This document shows, piece after piece, positions 48,640 to 61,023 of a DNA stretch of 64,000 bases; positions within the stretch are counted from its first letter, which is position 1, and every line of letters begins with the position of its first letter. The position numbers and the translations under genes were made by a program. The DNA comes from Symbiodinium natans (Eukaryota; Sar; Dinophyceae; Suessiales; Symbiodiniaceae): assembly GCA_905221605.1 (NCBI GenBank), contig CAJNDS010002356.1:310001-374000 (forward strand), written 5' to 3'. Below the pieces are notes generated by a model. The model was not told the DNA's origin. It searched no databases and worked only from the letters and a program-made list of their open reading frames with translations.

Positions 48640-50379
48640 CATGGCGAAACAGATAGAAACAGAACCCCAGCAAAACCGGTGCTTCTTTTTGGCGAGGCTC
48701 TGTTTTCGGAGCAGCGACTGCGCCATGAAATCTACGAGCAGTCGCAGGCAACGTTCCATCAGGTGGAGGAGTGCTGTGGGTACATGTGAGTACATGATTT
48801 CTGCCGCAGAGGCAGCTTTGCGCGAGAGCGCGGTCTGCGACGGCCTCCGCAGGGCTTTGATGAACTCCGTCGGCCCCGCTGGTATTCATATATGGTACTC
48901 AACATGCGGGTAGAAGGCACTGTTGTGCAAGTGTCGGGAGATATGGAGACTGCTTGGTCTGCTCACGTAGCCCCATGGCAGGTGGAGCAGGAGATGGCTC
49001 AGGAGGCTGTGCACAGGGAGTCTTTGAGCAGCTTGAACCTTGAACACCTTATCCCAATCCGCACGAACGCAACATGATGGGGCAACAGTTTTCCCATACG
49101 GGAGAATGTGGGACTACAAAGCACATGGCTTCTTGCTCTATATATATATATATATACCACAGGCCCTCCATGCTTTGCGCTCCCAGCCGCCTCCGACCGA
49201 GAGGCCGCGAAAAGTAACTCTTGCAGCAGAGCTTTGCTGCCCAGTGAATGCTGAGACAACCGAGCTCAGGGCATCAACAGGCCCAAGCAGCTCGCAGCCA
49301 GCTAAGGGCTCAGAAAGCAAGGCAGAGACTCAAGCTGAGGGTTTGAGATGACGTGAGGTTGCAGCACCCCAACCTACGTTGCCCGAGTCTCCTCTCACAC
49401 CTTTTGTCTCCGGAGGCGAGGATGCTCCACGTGAAATCCTGTTGCCATGGTGTACAGAGTGTTTCTGGTTCGCCTGTGCCAGGTCAGGCGTCAGCTCCTA
49501 GAGCTTCACAGGTTTTTGCCAGCAAGTTGTCGAATCGGGAGGCCCAAGTTCTTCGGTATGCCTTTCCCACCTTCCTGACTTTCGTAAGCTTTCGCAGTTG
49601 CTTTCCCCGCTGGAGCCTGGAGGACCTCATGCACGACTTGATGTCGCCAGCAGAAGTCAAGTCCTGGATGGCGGCAAGCTCAGCCTTCGAGCGCAGCACA
49701 GCGCTGCGCAGCCATACCGCATGCAGATCTCAGGAACCATCGATGATATCCCAGCCCTCTCTGCTAAGTGCAGCAGCCAGCGAGGTTCAGCCGTGCTCGT
49801 AGCTGTCGTAGCCGCCCATAAGCAAAGATGGCACTGGAAGTTCTTCAGCTGTCGCTGATAGAATACTGATGCGACAGGGGAACATGTGGCCGTTGTTGCA
49901 GTTGTTGCTGCTGGTCTTGTGGCATTTTATGCGAGCCAGACAAGTCTCAACGCTACAAATACGGTGTGTTTTTTTTGCCTTCGGCTATCGCAGGCTGCAA
50001 GTCTGCGCAAGGAGGCCGAGCAGCTTCGCAGGGAGGTGCCGCCATCGAATGTTGTCGATTTGCGATTGTCGTGTAGTGTGTTGGACCGGACCAAATATGA
50101 TATGCTGTTTGTTTACACACAGCCTCTGCACAAGGTACAGCATTGGCGTGCCTCACGGCCGGCCCGAGCCGAGCCAATGGCTCCCACCGAAGCATGGCCG
50201 AGGGCCCAGTTGGGGAAGGACTGAGGGATGGAGAAGTTCTGGATAAGTGAGCGGGCAATGACAGGCCGGCCTCCCCGGACAGAAGAAGTGCAGCTGTGCC
50301 CGCCGCGCCAGCCGCGCCAGCCGCGCCTGTGGCAGCGACGAGCCCCCGAACTGTGCGCAGCAGCTTGCTCCAAGATTGA
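48640..50379 (+). CDS. Candidate gene: membrane anchor plus helical segments, unknown family
   Basis: Supported pieces: about 48683-48789 (LLFGEALFSEQRLRHEIYEQ, helical); about 48809-48910 (AEAALRESAVCDGLRRALMN); about 49575-49800 (RWSLEDLMHDLMSPAEVKSW); 49878-50134, a continuous frame with a clear membrane helix, VAVVAVVAAGLVAFYASQTS, followed by AASLRKEAEQLRREVPPSN and a GTACAG donor; and about 50263-50379, a disordered tail with APAAPAAPVAATSPRTVRSS and a stop. A 30-bp segment in the 49878-50134 frame (49964-49993) has GT and AG ends but is probably too short to be an intron. Topology suggests a single-pass anchor. Not recognised. Confidence 0.35.
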
Positions 50380-52043
50380 GCAGTAGAGGCTTTCTGTCTG
50401 TGGGGGGACGCGCTATTGCAGAAGTCCTGGCAAAGCATCGTAGCAATGATATGTTACACAGGATGTCTTGGAAAGCTGCAGCCTTCACAAAGGTATTTCT
50501 GTTGCCTTTCAAGGTGTCATACAGGAGCAGTGCCAGTGTATACAAGCTGTACGCCAGCTGTACGCAAGCTGCATCTCAAGACGTCTAGGGCACCGAGAAA
50601 CAACAGATCGCAAGTCGAGCCAGAGCGGTGTCAACGGTCCTTGTCTCGCATGCAGATATAGTGTCTCCTGGCCAGCGAGCGTCAGCGAAATGAATCGGCG
50701 TGCTACGAGGTATGGACCATGAGGATCCAAGGCCAGCGCAGGCCGGCGTTGGCAGTCTATGGGGGTTCACCATGTCGGATGAGAAGCCGAGTATGATAGC
50801 AGCCAAAAACCTAAGACTCCTCAGGGGCCTCCGAGACCCGCAGTCAGCTGAAACTTGGAGGTGTCGAGTCCCCGCTCGCTGCCGATGCTGCATGAGCAGC
50901 CGCCTCCACGGCCTCCGCCTGTGACCCGGGCAGTCAGCGCAAGTGGGCTTCTTATGAAATGGTGAGAGGGCCTTCCGTGCCTTTTTTTGGAGACTGTTGC
51001 TGCCGAAGAGAGAGCGGAGAGCTGGGGCCCCAAAGGTTGCAGAAGAAGAAGAAGAAGAAGAAGAAGAAGAAGAAGAAGAAGAAGAAGAAGAAGAAGAAGA
51101 AGAAGAAGAAGAAGAAGCTATGTCTTTGTTTATATATATATATATATATATATTATATTTATATGTGTGTATGTAGATGTTAAATATGTATATAGATGCT
51201 AAAAGACAAATGTTTTCACAGATGTATAATTCTGATCTTTGGTCAGGGAGCAGAGCGCTAAGGCCTGGACGGACCTCACCTGAGCCAGGCACGGGGTTTT
51301 CAGAGGAGAGAATGTTTTGCCAACGTTTTGCCAACGTTGCGCCAACAACGCTCCACGTTTTGTGCCATCTTGAGGTTCACGCCTGAGCTGAGGGCGACCC
51401 CCGCATCTTGTACACATTTGTTCGTGCGCATATGTGCCACGGGTCGACCGATAACGAATGGCAGCTCTAGGCGCGGGCTGCAGTTCAATTGACTCAACTT
51501 ATATAACTTGCGGGTGCTGTTCGGAAACAAGATGGAATGAATTGGTGAGTGATGCTCCCGCAGCTAGAGCAAGCCCATGCCACAACAAGCGAAAAGACAT
51601 CGTGGGCATCGAGGGGAATTGTCCCAGAAGATGCTTGCTGTCGGGGGTTTGCATGGAGACGATGCTTGTTTCCACTTCGGCTCAGTACCTTTACAGACAT
51701 TGTACATATATCCTGTCTCGGGCAGTCATTACCAGGCGAGTGCAGGCGTCAGATTTTGATATTTGCTCTGCACGCTCTTGCAAAGATTCTCATCAGGCAG
51801 CCATGGGTGAGTTGGGGGATCGACAAGATCCATCCGGAGGCATCATGTACAACCAGCACGCGGCTCTGCTTGTCCTTGTAGCTGGTCGCATTTTAATTCT
51901 GTGATGTCTTCACTCGCCATCGACTCGAGGTTTGACCGTGTGAGGGCAAGGACCCCAGAAGACGAGTGCAGCAACAGAGTGCCAGCTTAACTGCAAGCTC
52001 AGTGCATGTCGTGCCAAAGCCAAAGCACGCATGTGTTCCTAAG
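50380..52043. other. Spacer with GAA and TA microsatellites
   Basis: About 75 bp of (GAA)n at 51043-51118, followed by (TA)n at about 51131-51153. No exon with consistent splice context otherwise. The 249-residue minus-strand frame over the GAA tract is a poly-Ser artefact. Confidence 0.5.
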
Positions 52044-53989
52044 GGTTTTGCATTGCCAGAGATTGGCCAGGTGGAGATCACATGGAAGGACCGCATTCGC
52101 AGGGAGACTGAAGCGCGGCTTTCAGGCCTGAAGCTCAGTTCGCGTGTCAGTTGTCATCTGTTTGCATCTTTTCCTATTCGATGACATAGCACATTGTGCT
52201 GCTGCCGCTGCTGCTGCTGCTGGTGCTGGTGCTATTGCTGGCTACTACCGCTGTTGTTGCACATCATGGCACACATGTCGAGCAAGACAAGGCCCCCGAT
52301 CGGGCTTCCAGATGAATCTTGCGCAGCTCAGCGCCAGCGGCGGCTTCCTCCGCCTCAAGCCAGAGCCCCTGAGCTACGCAGCAACCAAGGGGAAGAGGTC
52401 TTAGAATGTGCAGATTGTCGCTGGTTTGCTTAGCTATGTGGTGTGAGCTGCAATTACCCACCCACCCCGGCAGGCACGCCCACAATCGATTAGAGACAGT
52501 TGTGGAGAAGGACGCGCGCACGTCCCGAATGCGACTGTGCTCGGCAGCTACATCCATTTGACAGGAGATCAAACAATCTCCAGAACAACGAATGTCTGCC
52601 GAAGGGATGGACCCCAACTGCATGGAGGCCCCGGTGCCCTCTTTTTGGAAAGAGCACCTCATCGCATTTCTGAACTCGGAGGTTCTCGCCATAAGGCACA
52701 TGGCAAGAGGGCCGCAGGAGAAGTCACGTACTCAGAAGTGGACAAAGGTCAGCGACCTGCCATGAGCTACCCAGACCCACCCAGGATGTGCAAAGTCTGT
52801 GCCGCAGTGCCTGTCAGGTTTGACACGCCCATGACCACTACTCATGAGCTAGGCAGCGGCATCGTATGTCAGATGCAGTATGCAACTTGCACAGATGTGG
52901 CAGAAACATGTCAACAGACCTGGAAGTCTGCGATCTACCGTGCGAATCTCACGGCTTCCCGTTGCTGCTCGACTGTCCGAGCGTTGCCCCCTGTAGAAGC
53001 AGTTTCATGGAGGGGCTCTTTGCACGATTCGTTCGCATCACAAGAACAGAATAAAGCACCCGCATGGCTCGGAGTTGTGCGACGAGACTTGCATGACTTG
53101 CACAACTCAGTAGTCGGGGTAAAGTGCCAAGAGCTGGGGAGTCGTTGCCATGGCCAGAGCTCATGAGCTCTCCACCGGCATGGCCCCGGAGGGCTACCCA
53201 GTCCGTCCGGTGGACAAGACCCTTGAACACAATGGACCAACTTTGTTTGAATCCCTTGAGTTCGTATAAAAGAAGCCCGAAGAGGAAGCCCCCAAACTCC
53301 AGCAATCGGAGCTGCAATCCGAGCTCTTAGGTGGTTCTTGAGGACGAAGGCCGACTTGGAGCTCAACGGCAACTCCTTTGCAGGGCACTTCCTAGACACC
53401 ACGACGCCGTTTCGAAGGAAGTCATGAGCAGTTTTGAGATTTTGCAGAGTTTTGAGAGTTTCAGAGTTTTGAGAGTTTTGGCTCGGGTTAGGGGGCGCGG
53501 GCTGTTGGGGTTTAGGGTAATGGCCGCCTAAAGAACTCACAAACTCGGCCTGAAGATGCGCCTGCTAAGGTCACACGAGCTGCCGAGGCATGTCCTCGAA
53601 AGAACTAAGTTCACCGTCGCGTGCAACAGAGGCGAGCAGCCAGGCTGGGAGATGGGACACTCCATGAATCCCGCACTTCCGCAAGAAAGCATGCAACGAA
53701 AAAAGAGTAATTACTTTAACTCAAATGGCAAGTAGACCTTTGATAGTGAGAGTCGTCAATACAGTCGTAATGACGACGCATGTGTTTTTTCACGGGGCCC
53801 CTCTCCGAGAAGTTTGTTGCAGGCCCGCTGTTAGATGAGCGCGGAAGCCGTGGGCGCAACATTCTGCCGGATGCAGCGCCTCAGGGCAAGTCTCCCAAGG
53901 CAGCGCCTTCGCCACAGAAGAAGCGCTTGCGCTTGCCTCCAGCAGATGACTCGCAGCAACTGGGCGGTGATAAAGCCTCTCCACCGTAG
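52044..53989 (+). CDS. Gene of unknown function, partly chained exons, basic C-terminal tail
   Basis: Three exons chain cleanly: 52044-52143 (ALPEIGQVEITWKDRIRRET, phase 1 donor GTGTCA), 52312-52397 (ESCAAQRQRRLPPPQARAPE, donor GTCTTA) and 52565-52747 (SFWKEHLIAFLNSEVLAIRH, donor GTCAGC). Later pieces are about 53150-53266 (HELSTGMAPEGYPVRPVDKT, in a frame that starts ATG and ends TAA) and 53822-53989 (a phase-1 exon with NILPDAAPQGKSPKAAPSPQ, a basic KKRLRLPP cluster and a stop). KKRLRL could be a nuclear localisation signal. The middle of the gene (52.75-53.8 kb) is uncertain, and the 53150 frame could instead be a separate small ORF. Family not recognised. Confidence 0.45.
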
Positions 53990-54052
53990 TTGGTTTGCGT
54001 TCACAGGAGCTGTGGCCTGTAGAAAACTTCTTCAGAAGGGGGTCGAAGCCTT

Positions 54053-54150
54053 GGGGGTTTACGAAATTAGGGGTGCCTTATTGGGGTCCTTATTCTAAGG
54101 GAATACTGCCATCTAGGGGTCTACTATGAGGGTCCCTTATAATCCCAAAT
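54053..54150 (+). mobile_element. GGGG-rich inverted-repeat element, family 2, copy 4
   Basis: Starts GGGGGTTTACGAAATTAGG and carries TTGGGGTCCTTATTCTAAGG and AGGGTCCCTTATAA. Matches the complement of 38202-38306 over most of its length. Lies in the spacer after the gene ending at 53989. Confidence 0.65.
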
Positions 54151-56084
54151 TTCCCTTGTTGAGCAGGCTGCCCCAGACGACGCAGAGCAGAGCGCAACCG
54201 ATTGCCTCGAGCACCGGCGATCTCCACCACCTTCCACAGCTTGGGCAAACTGGAGGCCTGGGAGTATGGGCTTAGGGCTTGGGGTTGTCAGGGTGCTTTC
54301 TCAGATTCTTACCATTTCCATGTGTGCGCAACGGGATGAGCAAGTGTCACAGGCTTCCACGTGGACCCAAGAAGGACGGGAAGAGGAAACAAGTTGAAGT
54401 TGCGAGCTTAGTCCGCATCGCAGGGGCCTCTATCGGTGTGCTGCCTGCGTAGAGTCGTGTTGCACCCAGGTCCATCTCTGCTGACACTCGTTATGCGAAG
54501 CGTGGTTGGGGACGCGGTGGGCCGATGTTTTGGCCTGAAAGTTCCTTCTGCATGAGTCAAACAATGACGAATTTGCACAGCTATGGCTAGAATGGACGGG
54601 CCAGTGCACAGAGCACGGCTCACAGTGCTCAATTTGCAGCAGTTTCGGTGGCCTTGCAAGTGTACGTCGCCAACCTGCCTGCTTGAGTGAAGTGTCGGTC
54701 AGCTTCCATCGTCTGTTTGTGTTGACTTCAGAGTATCGATGCTGTGAACGATTTGCTGATCCGTTTGAGAGTGATCAGACAGGTTGTGCTGTTTATGTCG
54801 CTTCGTGCTCCAATCCGATTGGAGGTCGAGAACACACGCCGTAGGTTGGAGCCAAAATGTTCCTCCAGTTGTCGTGCACAGGCCCGTCCTTGTGCACCGC
54901 TGGATGGACAAACATAAGTTATCAGGTCGTCAGACATCACCATCGACATTGATCTGTTGCAGAAGAATCCTTAACGCCGTCAACTAGATGTGTACCTAGA
55001 TACAAGTGGCCTGATTCCATGTGGCATGGCCATCCTGTGCGCGTGTGTAGATCACAAACAGCTGGTAGTCCAGTCGTTTACTGAACCAGCCGGCTTTCCA
55101 TGAACCCAGGCGCTGAATTCACATGCATCCGTCGTTTTGCCGGCAAAGAGCTTAATGGCTCGTTAAGTTTTGCAGACTTCGCAGACTGCGAAGCATGTAG
55201 GGTAGGCTCCATCACCTTCGTTGCGAGATGACGCAATGTCGGCAGAAATAGTTGTTCGAGTGCAGTCACATAGGCGCATGGGTCCGAGCTGGAGCTACCT
55301 TTGCCTCGTGCTGCAGCATCTTGCAGCAGGCTGCTGCCATCTGTCCTGTTTGCAGGCTGGCTGCTGGAAAGTCCTGTGCAGTCCAAGGTGCCGGGATCCC
55401 CAGTACCGTGTCCCCCGTAGCTCACAGCAAGCAGATCCACGGAGTGCGAGTGCGGTTCAAGTCTCAGGCTCTTGCCTCCTGCGAGGGAAACCATGCGCCT
55501 GGACTCCCGGGACCCCTTCACATTCCTCCACATTTGCTGCTGTTGGAGACCTTAAGACACCTTTAAGTGAGACCCGTGTGAGACCTCAGGGAAGAGTGGC
55601 AGCACAGGGCAGCTCAGCACCAGCCCCGGCTCCCATCATGAAGCGCTGAGCGGCTACTGAGCGCCTGAGTTTTCGATTTATTCTGAAGCTTTCCGTGCTT
55701 TGGATTCTGTCGTTCCACCATTCGGCTCGCAGATGACAGATGCCATCAGATGCATTTGAGCACAGCTTGGGCCAGGATAGTTGTCCTATGTTACTGCCGA
55801 CATCTGAAGAATACGCAGAAGGCACGAGAGCTTGCCTCGCCAAACGTGAAATCTCCATCGCTGACATGCGATCGAGCTTCCGCGATCTCTTGCAGCTTCG
55901 CCGCTTCGGCCATGGCGGCCCAAAGGACAGGAGGGGTTCGCATTAGGGGCTCGATGGTTCCTTGGCTTAGGGTTTCCATCCTCGGAGGCATTCTTGGAGT
56001 ATTGGAGCTAGATGCGCCCAAAGGGAAACAACAAATCCTCGGGTCTGAGCTCGATCCCGCTAGAGGTCAACAGAACCCTGTGCT
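54151..56084. other. Long stretch without a defended gene
   Basis: Many short frames overlap at 55.2-55.65 kb on both strands, including a 151-residue minus-strand frame, but none shows family motifs or a clean splice context. Telomere-like ATTAGGGG and TTAGGGTTTCC occur near 55945-55975. The promoter or leader of the mitochondrial carrier gene should lie at the right end. Confidence 0.3.
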
Positions 56085-57777
56085 ATGAGGAAGCTGTCCG
56101 TGACGGAGAACATGGTAGCCAGTGGGATTGCGGTGGTGGGCGCCACTGTGGTGACGCATCCCATCGATGTTGTCAAGGTGCAGCTCCAGCTGTCGGCCAA
56201 AGATGCCCAGGCCTTTTCGGGGCTTGTGGGGCTCAAGCAGCTCTTGTAACCAAAAGATGCAGCCAGCCTCCCTCCCTCCCCCATGCTTAGATTGCAGGCG
56301 GACGCCTTCAGCATCCGACGCTTCGTGAGCTTCTGGGCGAAGTTTCAATCCAGGGTGGGCCTTCGAGGCACGCCTGTGCGAAGTGCGAAGTGTTCAACAA
56401 GAGACCGCCGAAAAAAGATGAAACAGCAGAATCGTCTCCCTTTGTCTCCCGTCGTCTCCACTGTTTCTTTGACGTGCCTTTGACTGTTTGGGGTCTTCGG
56501 TGGTGTAATTCCTTTTTCTGTTCTGACATGTGGTGTACGAAGCGCACGAGGCCTTTTCTCCGGCGTTCAAGCCGCCGGCTTGCGGGCCGCCACCTACGGC
56601 TCCGTACGCATCGGTTTGTGCGAGCCGCTGCAACAAAAAGTGGGGAACAAAACCGGGGGCGCAATGATCGCGGGCGTGCTGGCCACCGTCGTCGGCAACC
56701 CTTTTGAAGTGCTCAAAGTGCGTCTCCAAGCACGACCTGGAACAGCGGGAGAGCTGGAGCTCCTTCGAAGCATGCTGCAGGAGGAGATGCATGTGCTGTA
56801 CGGTTGCGGCAGTGTTGCTGCAGTTGCCCCATGCCGTCTGCGCCCATTGCTGATAGTATGCTGATACACGACTGCTCGGCGACGATGTCGCCACCTGCCA
56901 CCTGCCAGGAGGGCCTCGCAGCTTTTGGAAGGGGCTTCGGCTGGGCAGCTGCGCGATCTGCCCTGCTAACTGCCAGCCAAGTCGTTCCGTATGAAGCTTG
57001 CCGGCAAGTTGCCCACCTGTTTCCACATGCCCGAACCGACGTGGATCTTCCAGGCATCGGCAAAGTCCGCCTTGCACCGAGCTGGCATTCCTGAAGGACG
57101 GGGTGACAGTGACATATGGCAACCATCGGTTGTTGAGCAAAGGTTCAAATAAAGGTTCAGGCCGCTCTATAGACGGGAAGCCGACCTTCTGGAGGAGGTC
57201 CGCTTCACATCCTGGCCAGCCTGGTGGCTGGGGTCGTGTCCACAACGGTGCGCCACGGAGGGGGGTAGACATGGAGTTTCCTTCTGAGATCAGTCTGTGC
57301 ATCTCGGCATATCTTAAACTAGTTAGGTGACAGCGCCTGTGGACGTCTTGAAGACCAAGGCTCGGTGCGATGCGGTGCGGTTTCTGCATGAGCTTAAAGG
57401 CTCAAGAGCTTGCGGTCGCCATCCGGTGAGGTCATGAGCTCGGAGGATGGAGCTCCGCTCAATGTCGCAGGGCTGCTCAAGAAGCAGGGGCCCTTCGTTT
57501 TCTTTAAGGCAGGCTCCAGCTTCTGCAGGGGATCAGAGTAGCATTGCAATGGCGGTCAAGCCTGACTTGTGGGCAGGGGTGGCTGGCCAATTATGTTCGT
57601 ATTGGCCCGCAGACGCTCTTCATCTTTGCTACCCCGTTGGACATTCTGGTAGATTCGAGTTTGGATATTGATGGAGTTGCCATCAAAATATCATGTTCTG
57701 CGGGCCTAGCTGGGGACAGCAAAGGTTTTCTTCGAGCAGTCCCGGCGCCTGGTGGAACATTGGGGAAGATGACCTGA
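56085..57777 (+). CDS. Mitochondrial carrier (SLC25) family protein, seven exons, about 299 residues
   Basis: Exons: 56085-56245, 56543-56792, 56909-57007, 57173-57247, 57327-57374, 57446-57508 and 57577-57777. All three family signatures are present at the ends of odd-numbered helices: HPIDVVKVQLQ, NPFEVLKVRLQ and APVDVLKTK. Even-helix partners are AARSALLTASQVVPYEACRQ and GWLANYVRIGPQTLFIF. The summed length of about 299 residues is normal for these six-helix inner-membrane transporters. Phases agree at every join. Intron 6 (57509-57576) has a GC donor; using it gives FFKGWLANYVRIGP, the family consensus. The motifs lean towards the dicarboxylate/oxoglutarate/uncoupling branch, but the substrate cannot be set. 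The join of exons 1 and 2 looks about five residues short and may hide a small exon. The last residues after PLDILV do not match the family, so the true 3' end may lie further on. Confidence 0.88.
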
Positions 57778-58290
57778 GTCTGTCACCTGCTGTTGCCTCT
57801 TTTCCGGCCTGCTTGAAGAGAATCAGCAGTGCAGGCGGCAAGCAGTTGCATCAACAAATTGTTGTGCTCACGCTTGGAGCGAGAGCGCAAGGGTGTAGAT
57901 GATTTAGGTAGTGCATCGACAGCAGTCTATTGCACGGCAAGCAGCCGGGAGACCCTCCACGGAACATCTATGCACGGGGCGACTGACCTTAGAGGTGCGA
58001 CCCGGCAAGTGCCTGTCTCCTAGATGATAAGGTCATATGCCTGGCACTTTGGCGTGCACTCTGCAGCCAAGGAGCTGAGCTCATAGCGTGAAATCGCTCA
58101 GTGACTGTGACTTCTGAGCTTTTCTAAGCATCCTTCAGAATGGCAGGACGCAGCCGTATTCGCAGCTCTCAGTGGGGGTCCTACCTTGCCTCTACGCACA
58201 GTCTAGAATCTGAGAAGAATTCTCAGAAGCTGTAGATTTCGATGGAGTGCCTCAGGTGACCACTCCCGCAAACGTGTGGACCCTTGTTGC
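57778..58290. other. Spacer
   Basis: I see nothing I can support here. Confidence 0.3.
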
Positions 58291-58532
58291 GTTCCAGCAT
58301 CGCTCTCTCGCTGCTCTCACTCCATGCCCTGAGCGCTGCCAAGTCGCTGGTCCTTCAGCGGACCTTGTCGGCACCAACCATACCGAAGGGGGCTCTGCCC
58401 TCAATGCAACAGCCTGCACTTCAACTTCAAGTTGCAGAAAAGTTGATCAATGATGTATTCCTGGATGGAGATGGTGCGCAGGAACCCCTTCCTGAACTCC
58501 GAAAGATCAACAATCCCCGATGGCGACGGTGA
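58291..58532 (+). CDS. Possible N-terminal exon of a secreted or plastid-targeted protein
   Basis: The frame from about 58297 (after TTCCAG) starts with a hydrophobic stretch, SIALSLLSLHALSAAK, then a hydroxylated/basic stretch, SLVLQRTLSAPTIPKG, then helical AEKLINDVFLDGDG, and stops at 58530-58532. A signal-like segment plus a Ser/Arg-rich region is what bipartite targeting leaders look like. No start Met, no family, and no chained next exon. Confidence 0.3.
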
Positions 58533-59690
58533 GCGGCCTAGCGGGGATGAGAGAGATTGTTCTGCTAATGCCTTGCATGAGGGTCCCCTTCTTGGATGCC
58601 TTTTTCCATTGCGTTCTTTATAAAAACGTTCCCGGGGTCCCCAAATGGATCCCTATAGTTAACTTGTGAGAGGATGCAGTCGAGATAGTCAGCAGGCCAA
58701 AGAGCACCTCGGACGTGACGCGTTATGCGGAAGCGCATGGTCCCAAGTGGTCAGATGTTGTTTGGAACTTCTCTGTCATTTAGCATTCTGGCCCTGGCCA
58801 GTGAAAAGGCTCCCGCACCATCCTCACCGAGGTTTTACAACATGAATGGCTGCAGCCCATTTGCCTTAGCTGCTGGAAAATGATGTGCCGCACAGCCGCA
58901 CAGCCGTACCGGGTGGTGTGGAGGGCTTGTGGCTTGTGTCGTCCTCGAGCAGCGCAGTGGTGCGGGGCTTGTCCAGGTGCCGTCCTTCTGCAGCACATAT
59001 GTACGAGAATCGTGTGAATCGCCACAGGGCAGAGACCGAGCAGATACTTGTATTTAGCCGTTTTGTCCACAGGGTTAGCAGGGTTCGCTGCATGCTCAAA
59101 GGCATGCAGCCTGCAAGGGCCTACAGCTACGCTCGTCGGCCTTAGAAGTTCCTTCGCCGCATCCCATCCCATCTCCCTCAATTTGGCAGTGAGCCAGCTG
59201 ATGGGATTTTTCAGTCCAAGTGCGCAGGATAACAGCGGCATTATATCCGGAGACGCGAAGCGTCTTCGTCCCTTTCTCTACCCATGACGAATGTCAATTG
59301 GAAGAGGCTCGGGCCTATCCGATGAGATGGGATCGGTCGCAACTACAAGCCACTACAACATTCGCTCCAATAATCATGGGAGCTTCCTATATGTCCTGTG
59401 GGGCCCTGCCCGAGCCTGGTGTGTGTCACCACAGAAGCATACGCTGGCTCAAGCCACGCAAGCCCACCTCGTTGAATAAGAAGGTGCGATTCAAGGGTGC
59501 TGCGCCAAGACTCCAGTCGCCTCATGCTGGTTCACGCACGTGGCCCATTCAGGTCCGTTGGTATAGCACTCTGCACGCATGCTGACCGGAGTTGGTGTCG
59601 GCATATAACCTTAGCACAGTGTGTCTCGGCGTTTGTAGGCGTGGCTGCAGCCATCAGGCAGCCAAACAGAAGTTTATGGGGGGGGGGTGC
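58533..59690. other. Stretch without a defended gene
   Basis: A G-rich block at about 58575-58665 (GTTCCCGGGGTCCCC) may be a worn copy of the family-2 short element. Otherwise nothing that I can support. Confidence 0.3.
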
Positions 59691-60686
59691 TGTGTGAGGA
59701 TGCCGTCGAGGCTATCGCAGTGCCATCTTTTAACAAGCACCAGTGCTCTGTAGGCAAAGTCTTTGCAATTTCGGAAGGTCCAGCTCAACTTCAACATCAG
59801 AGACGTCCCAGCCACGTGGGCAACGAAGTATCTTGGAAGCTCTTGGCCTGTCCGACTCCGAACATGAACTGCCAGATCGAAGGGTTCCAAGAGATCTTCG
59901 ACCTGGGCCTCAAACTGCTTACAGCCACCCCAGTGCTGCCGATCGTCCTGTTGATGGTCCTCCAGTCCTGGATCACCCAGCGACGCAGCTGCACACAGAG
60001 TGCAGCTCAGGGCTGTGTCCCTGAGGGCGTTCTTCTTGGTGCTTGATGTACTTTATTCACTTTCTACCAGCTTCCTTGCTCAGGTTCACGATGCCTCGAT
60101 GGCGTCCAGCGTCAGCGCTGCAGAAGAGGTCGCGAGCCAGAGGTCGCTGCAGCAGTTGAACACCCTCCTGGGAAGCACGAGTCCCGTGAACCCAGCGAAC
60201 CCGAGCGCGGCCGACGTCGACGTCGCAGACATCGTCGACGCGGCCTCCGTGGCCTCCGTGGCCTCCGTGGCTTCCAACGGGGCCACAAGAAAGAAAAGGC
60301 TCGGTTTGGGGGACAGGGAGGAGCCAGAAGTGGAGCACACCGAGCACACCGAGATGCCAGCAAGAAGGCCTCCTCCTTCCTTGGACGAGACCGACATCAC
60401 CAGCACGGAAGACGGAGGCGACTGCGCCAGCAGCTGCGAGCCACTCGGAGAATTTAGCAGTAACTCTTTTGATCCTGAGCTTTGGATTCGAGGGATTCCG
60501 AATTTTCCGGGTCGCGGGAATTGCACCGTGAAGCTCCCAGGAGCGGCCTTTGGTTGGAGGAAGGAGTGCTGGCCTCCCTGCTGCACCTGGCCGAGGCAGG
60601 AGCCCAGGAGCTCAGTGAAAGCTCAGAGCCGAGAAGCCCTGTTCATTCGCTTGTTTCCCCAATGGGGGTTTCCGAGCTATGTCTAG
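59691..60686 (+). CDS. Candidate gene with an acidic, low-complexity exon
   Basis: The frame from about 60090 (after TTGCTCAG) reads ASSVSAAEEVASQRSLQQLN, an Asp/Val/Ala segment with three VAS repeats, a basic RKKRLGLG patch, paired EHTEHTE acidic repeats and DETDITSTEDGGDCASS. It remains open to 60686. A second helical frame near the end (60569-60640: VLASLLHLAEAGAQELSESS, after TTGGAG) may be the true downstream exon. Upstream, 59.69-60.05 kb is open in several frames and cannot be assigned. Looks like a disordered regulatory or cytoskeletal protein. No family recognised. Confidence 0.35.
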
Positions 60687-60960
60687 TTTTTTACAAAACT
60701 TTTTGATAAAATCTTTACAAAGTTTTTTACAAAGATATTTTATAAAATGCAATTTTTCAACAAATACTTTTTGGAAGATTTTTATGATGAAAATTTTGAA
60801 ATATTCTTTTTTATGAAAATTTTGGAAAATTTTATGATGAAGTTTTTAAAATTTTTATCATAAAATTATTAATTTTTTATTGAGATTTTAGTGAGGAATG
60901 GTTGAGGGGATGATGTCAAAAATGAGCAAAGGTTTATTGAAATGTTGAAAACGTAGGGTA
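60687..60960. other. Strongly AT-rich spacer between convergent genes
   Basis: About 270 bp dominated by A and T, with AAAATTTTATGATGA-type motifs repeated several times, in a window that is otherwise GC-balanced to GC-rich. It sits where + strand coding ends and the only minus-strand exon ends, so it looks like a convergent transcription boundary. Confidence 0.7.
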
Positions 60961-61023
60961 CCCCCCAGGGAAAAAACGAATGAGGGTTGAGCGGGGTGTA
61001 ATAAAAGTGGGGCATGGGTATCC

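Noticed and set aside
49964-49993. A 30-bp GT...AG segment as an intron.
   Set aside because: Too short for a spliceosomal intron and in frame without stops, so read as coding.
50585-51334. A 249-residue minus-strand frame.
   Set aside because: Much of it is poly-Ser from the GAA tract plus Tyr/Ile from the TA tract.
55078-55533. A 151-residue minus-strand frame (MWRNVKGSRESRRM...).
   Set aside because: No recognised motif, no splice support, overlapping + frames of similar length. Left unassigned.
59653-60024. Three overlapping + frames, one with a hydrophobic segment (LLTATPVLPIVLLMVLQSW).
   Set aside because: All three frames are open and splice signals do not decide between them, so none is called as a separate gene.
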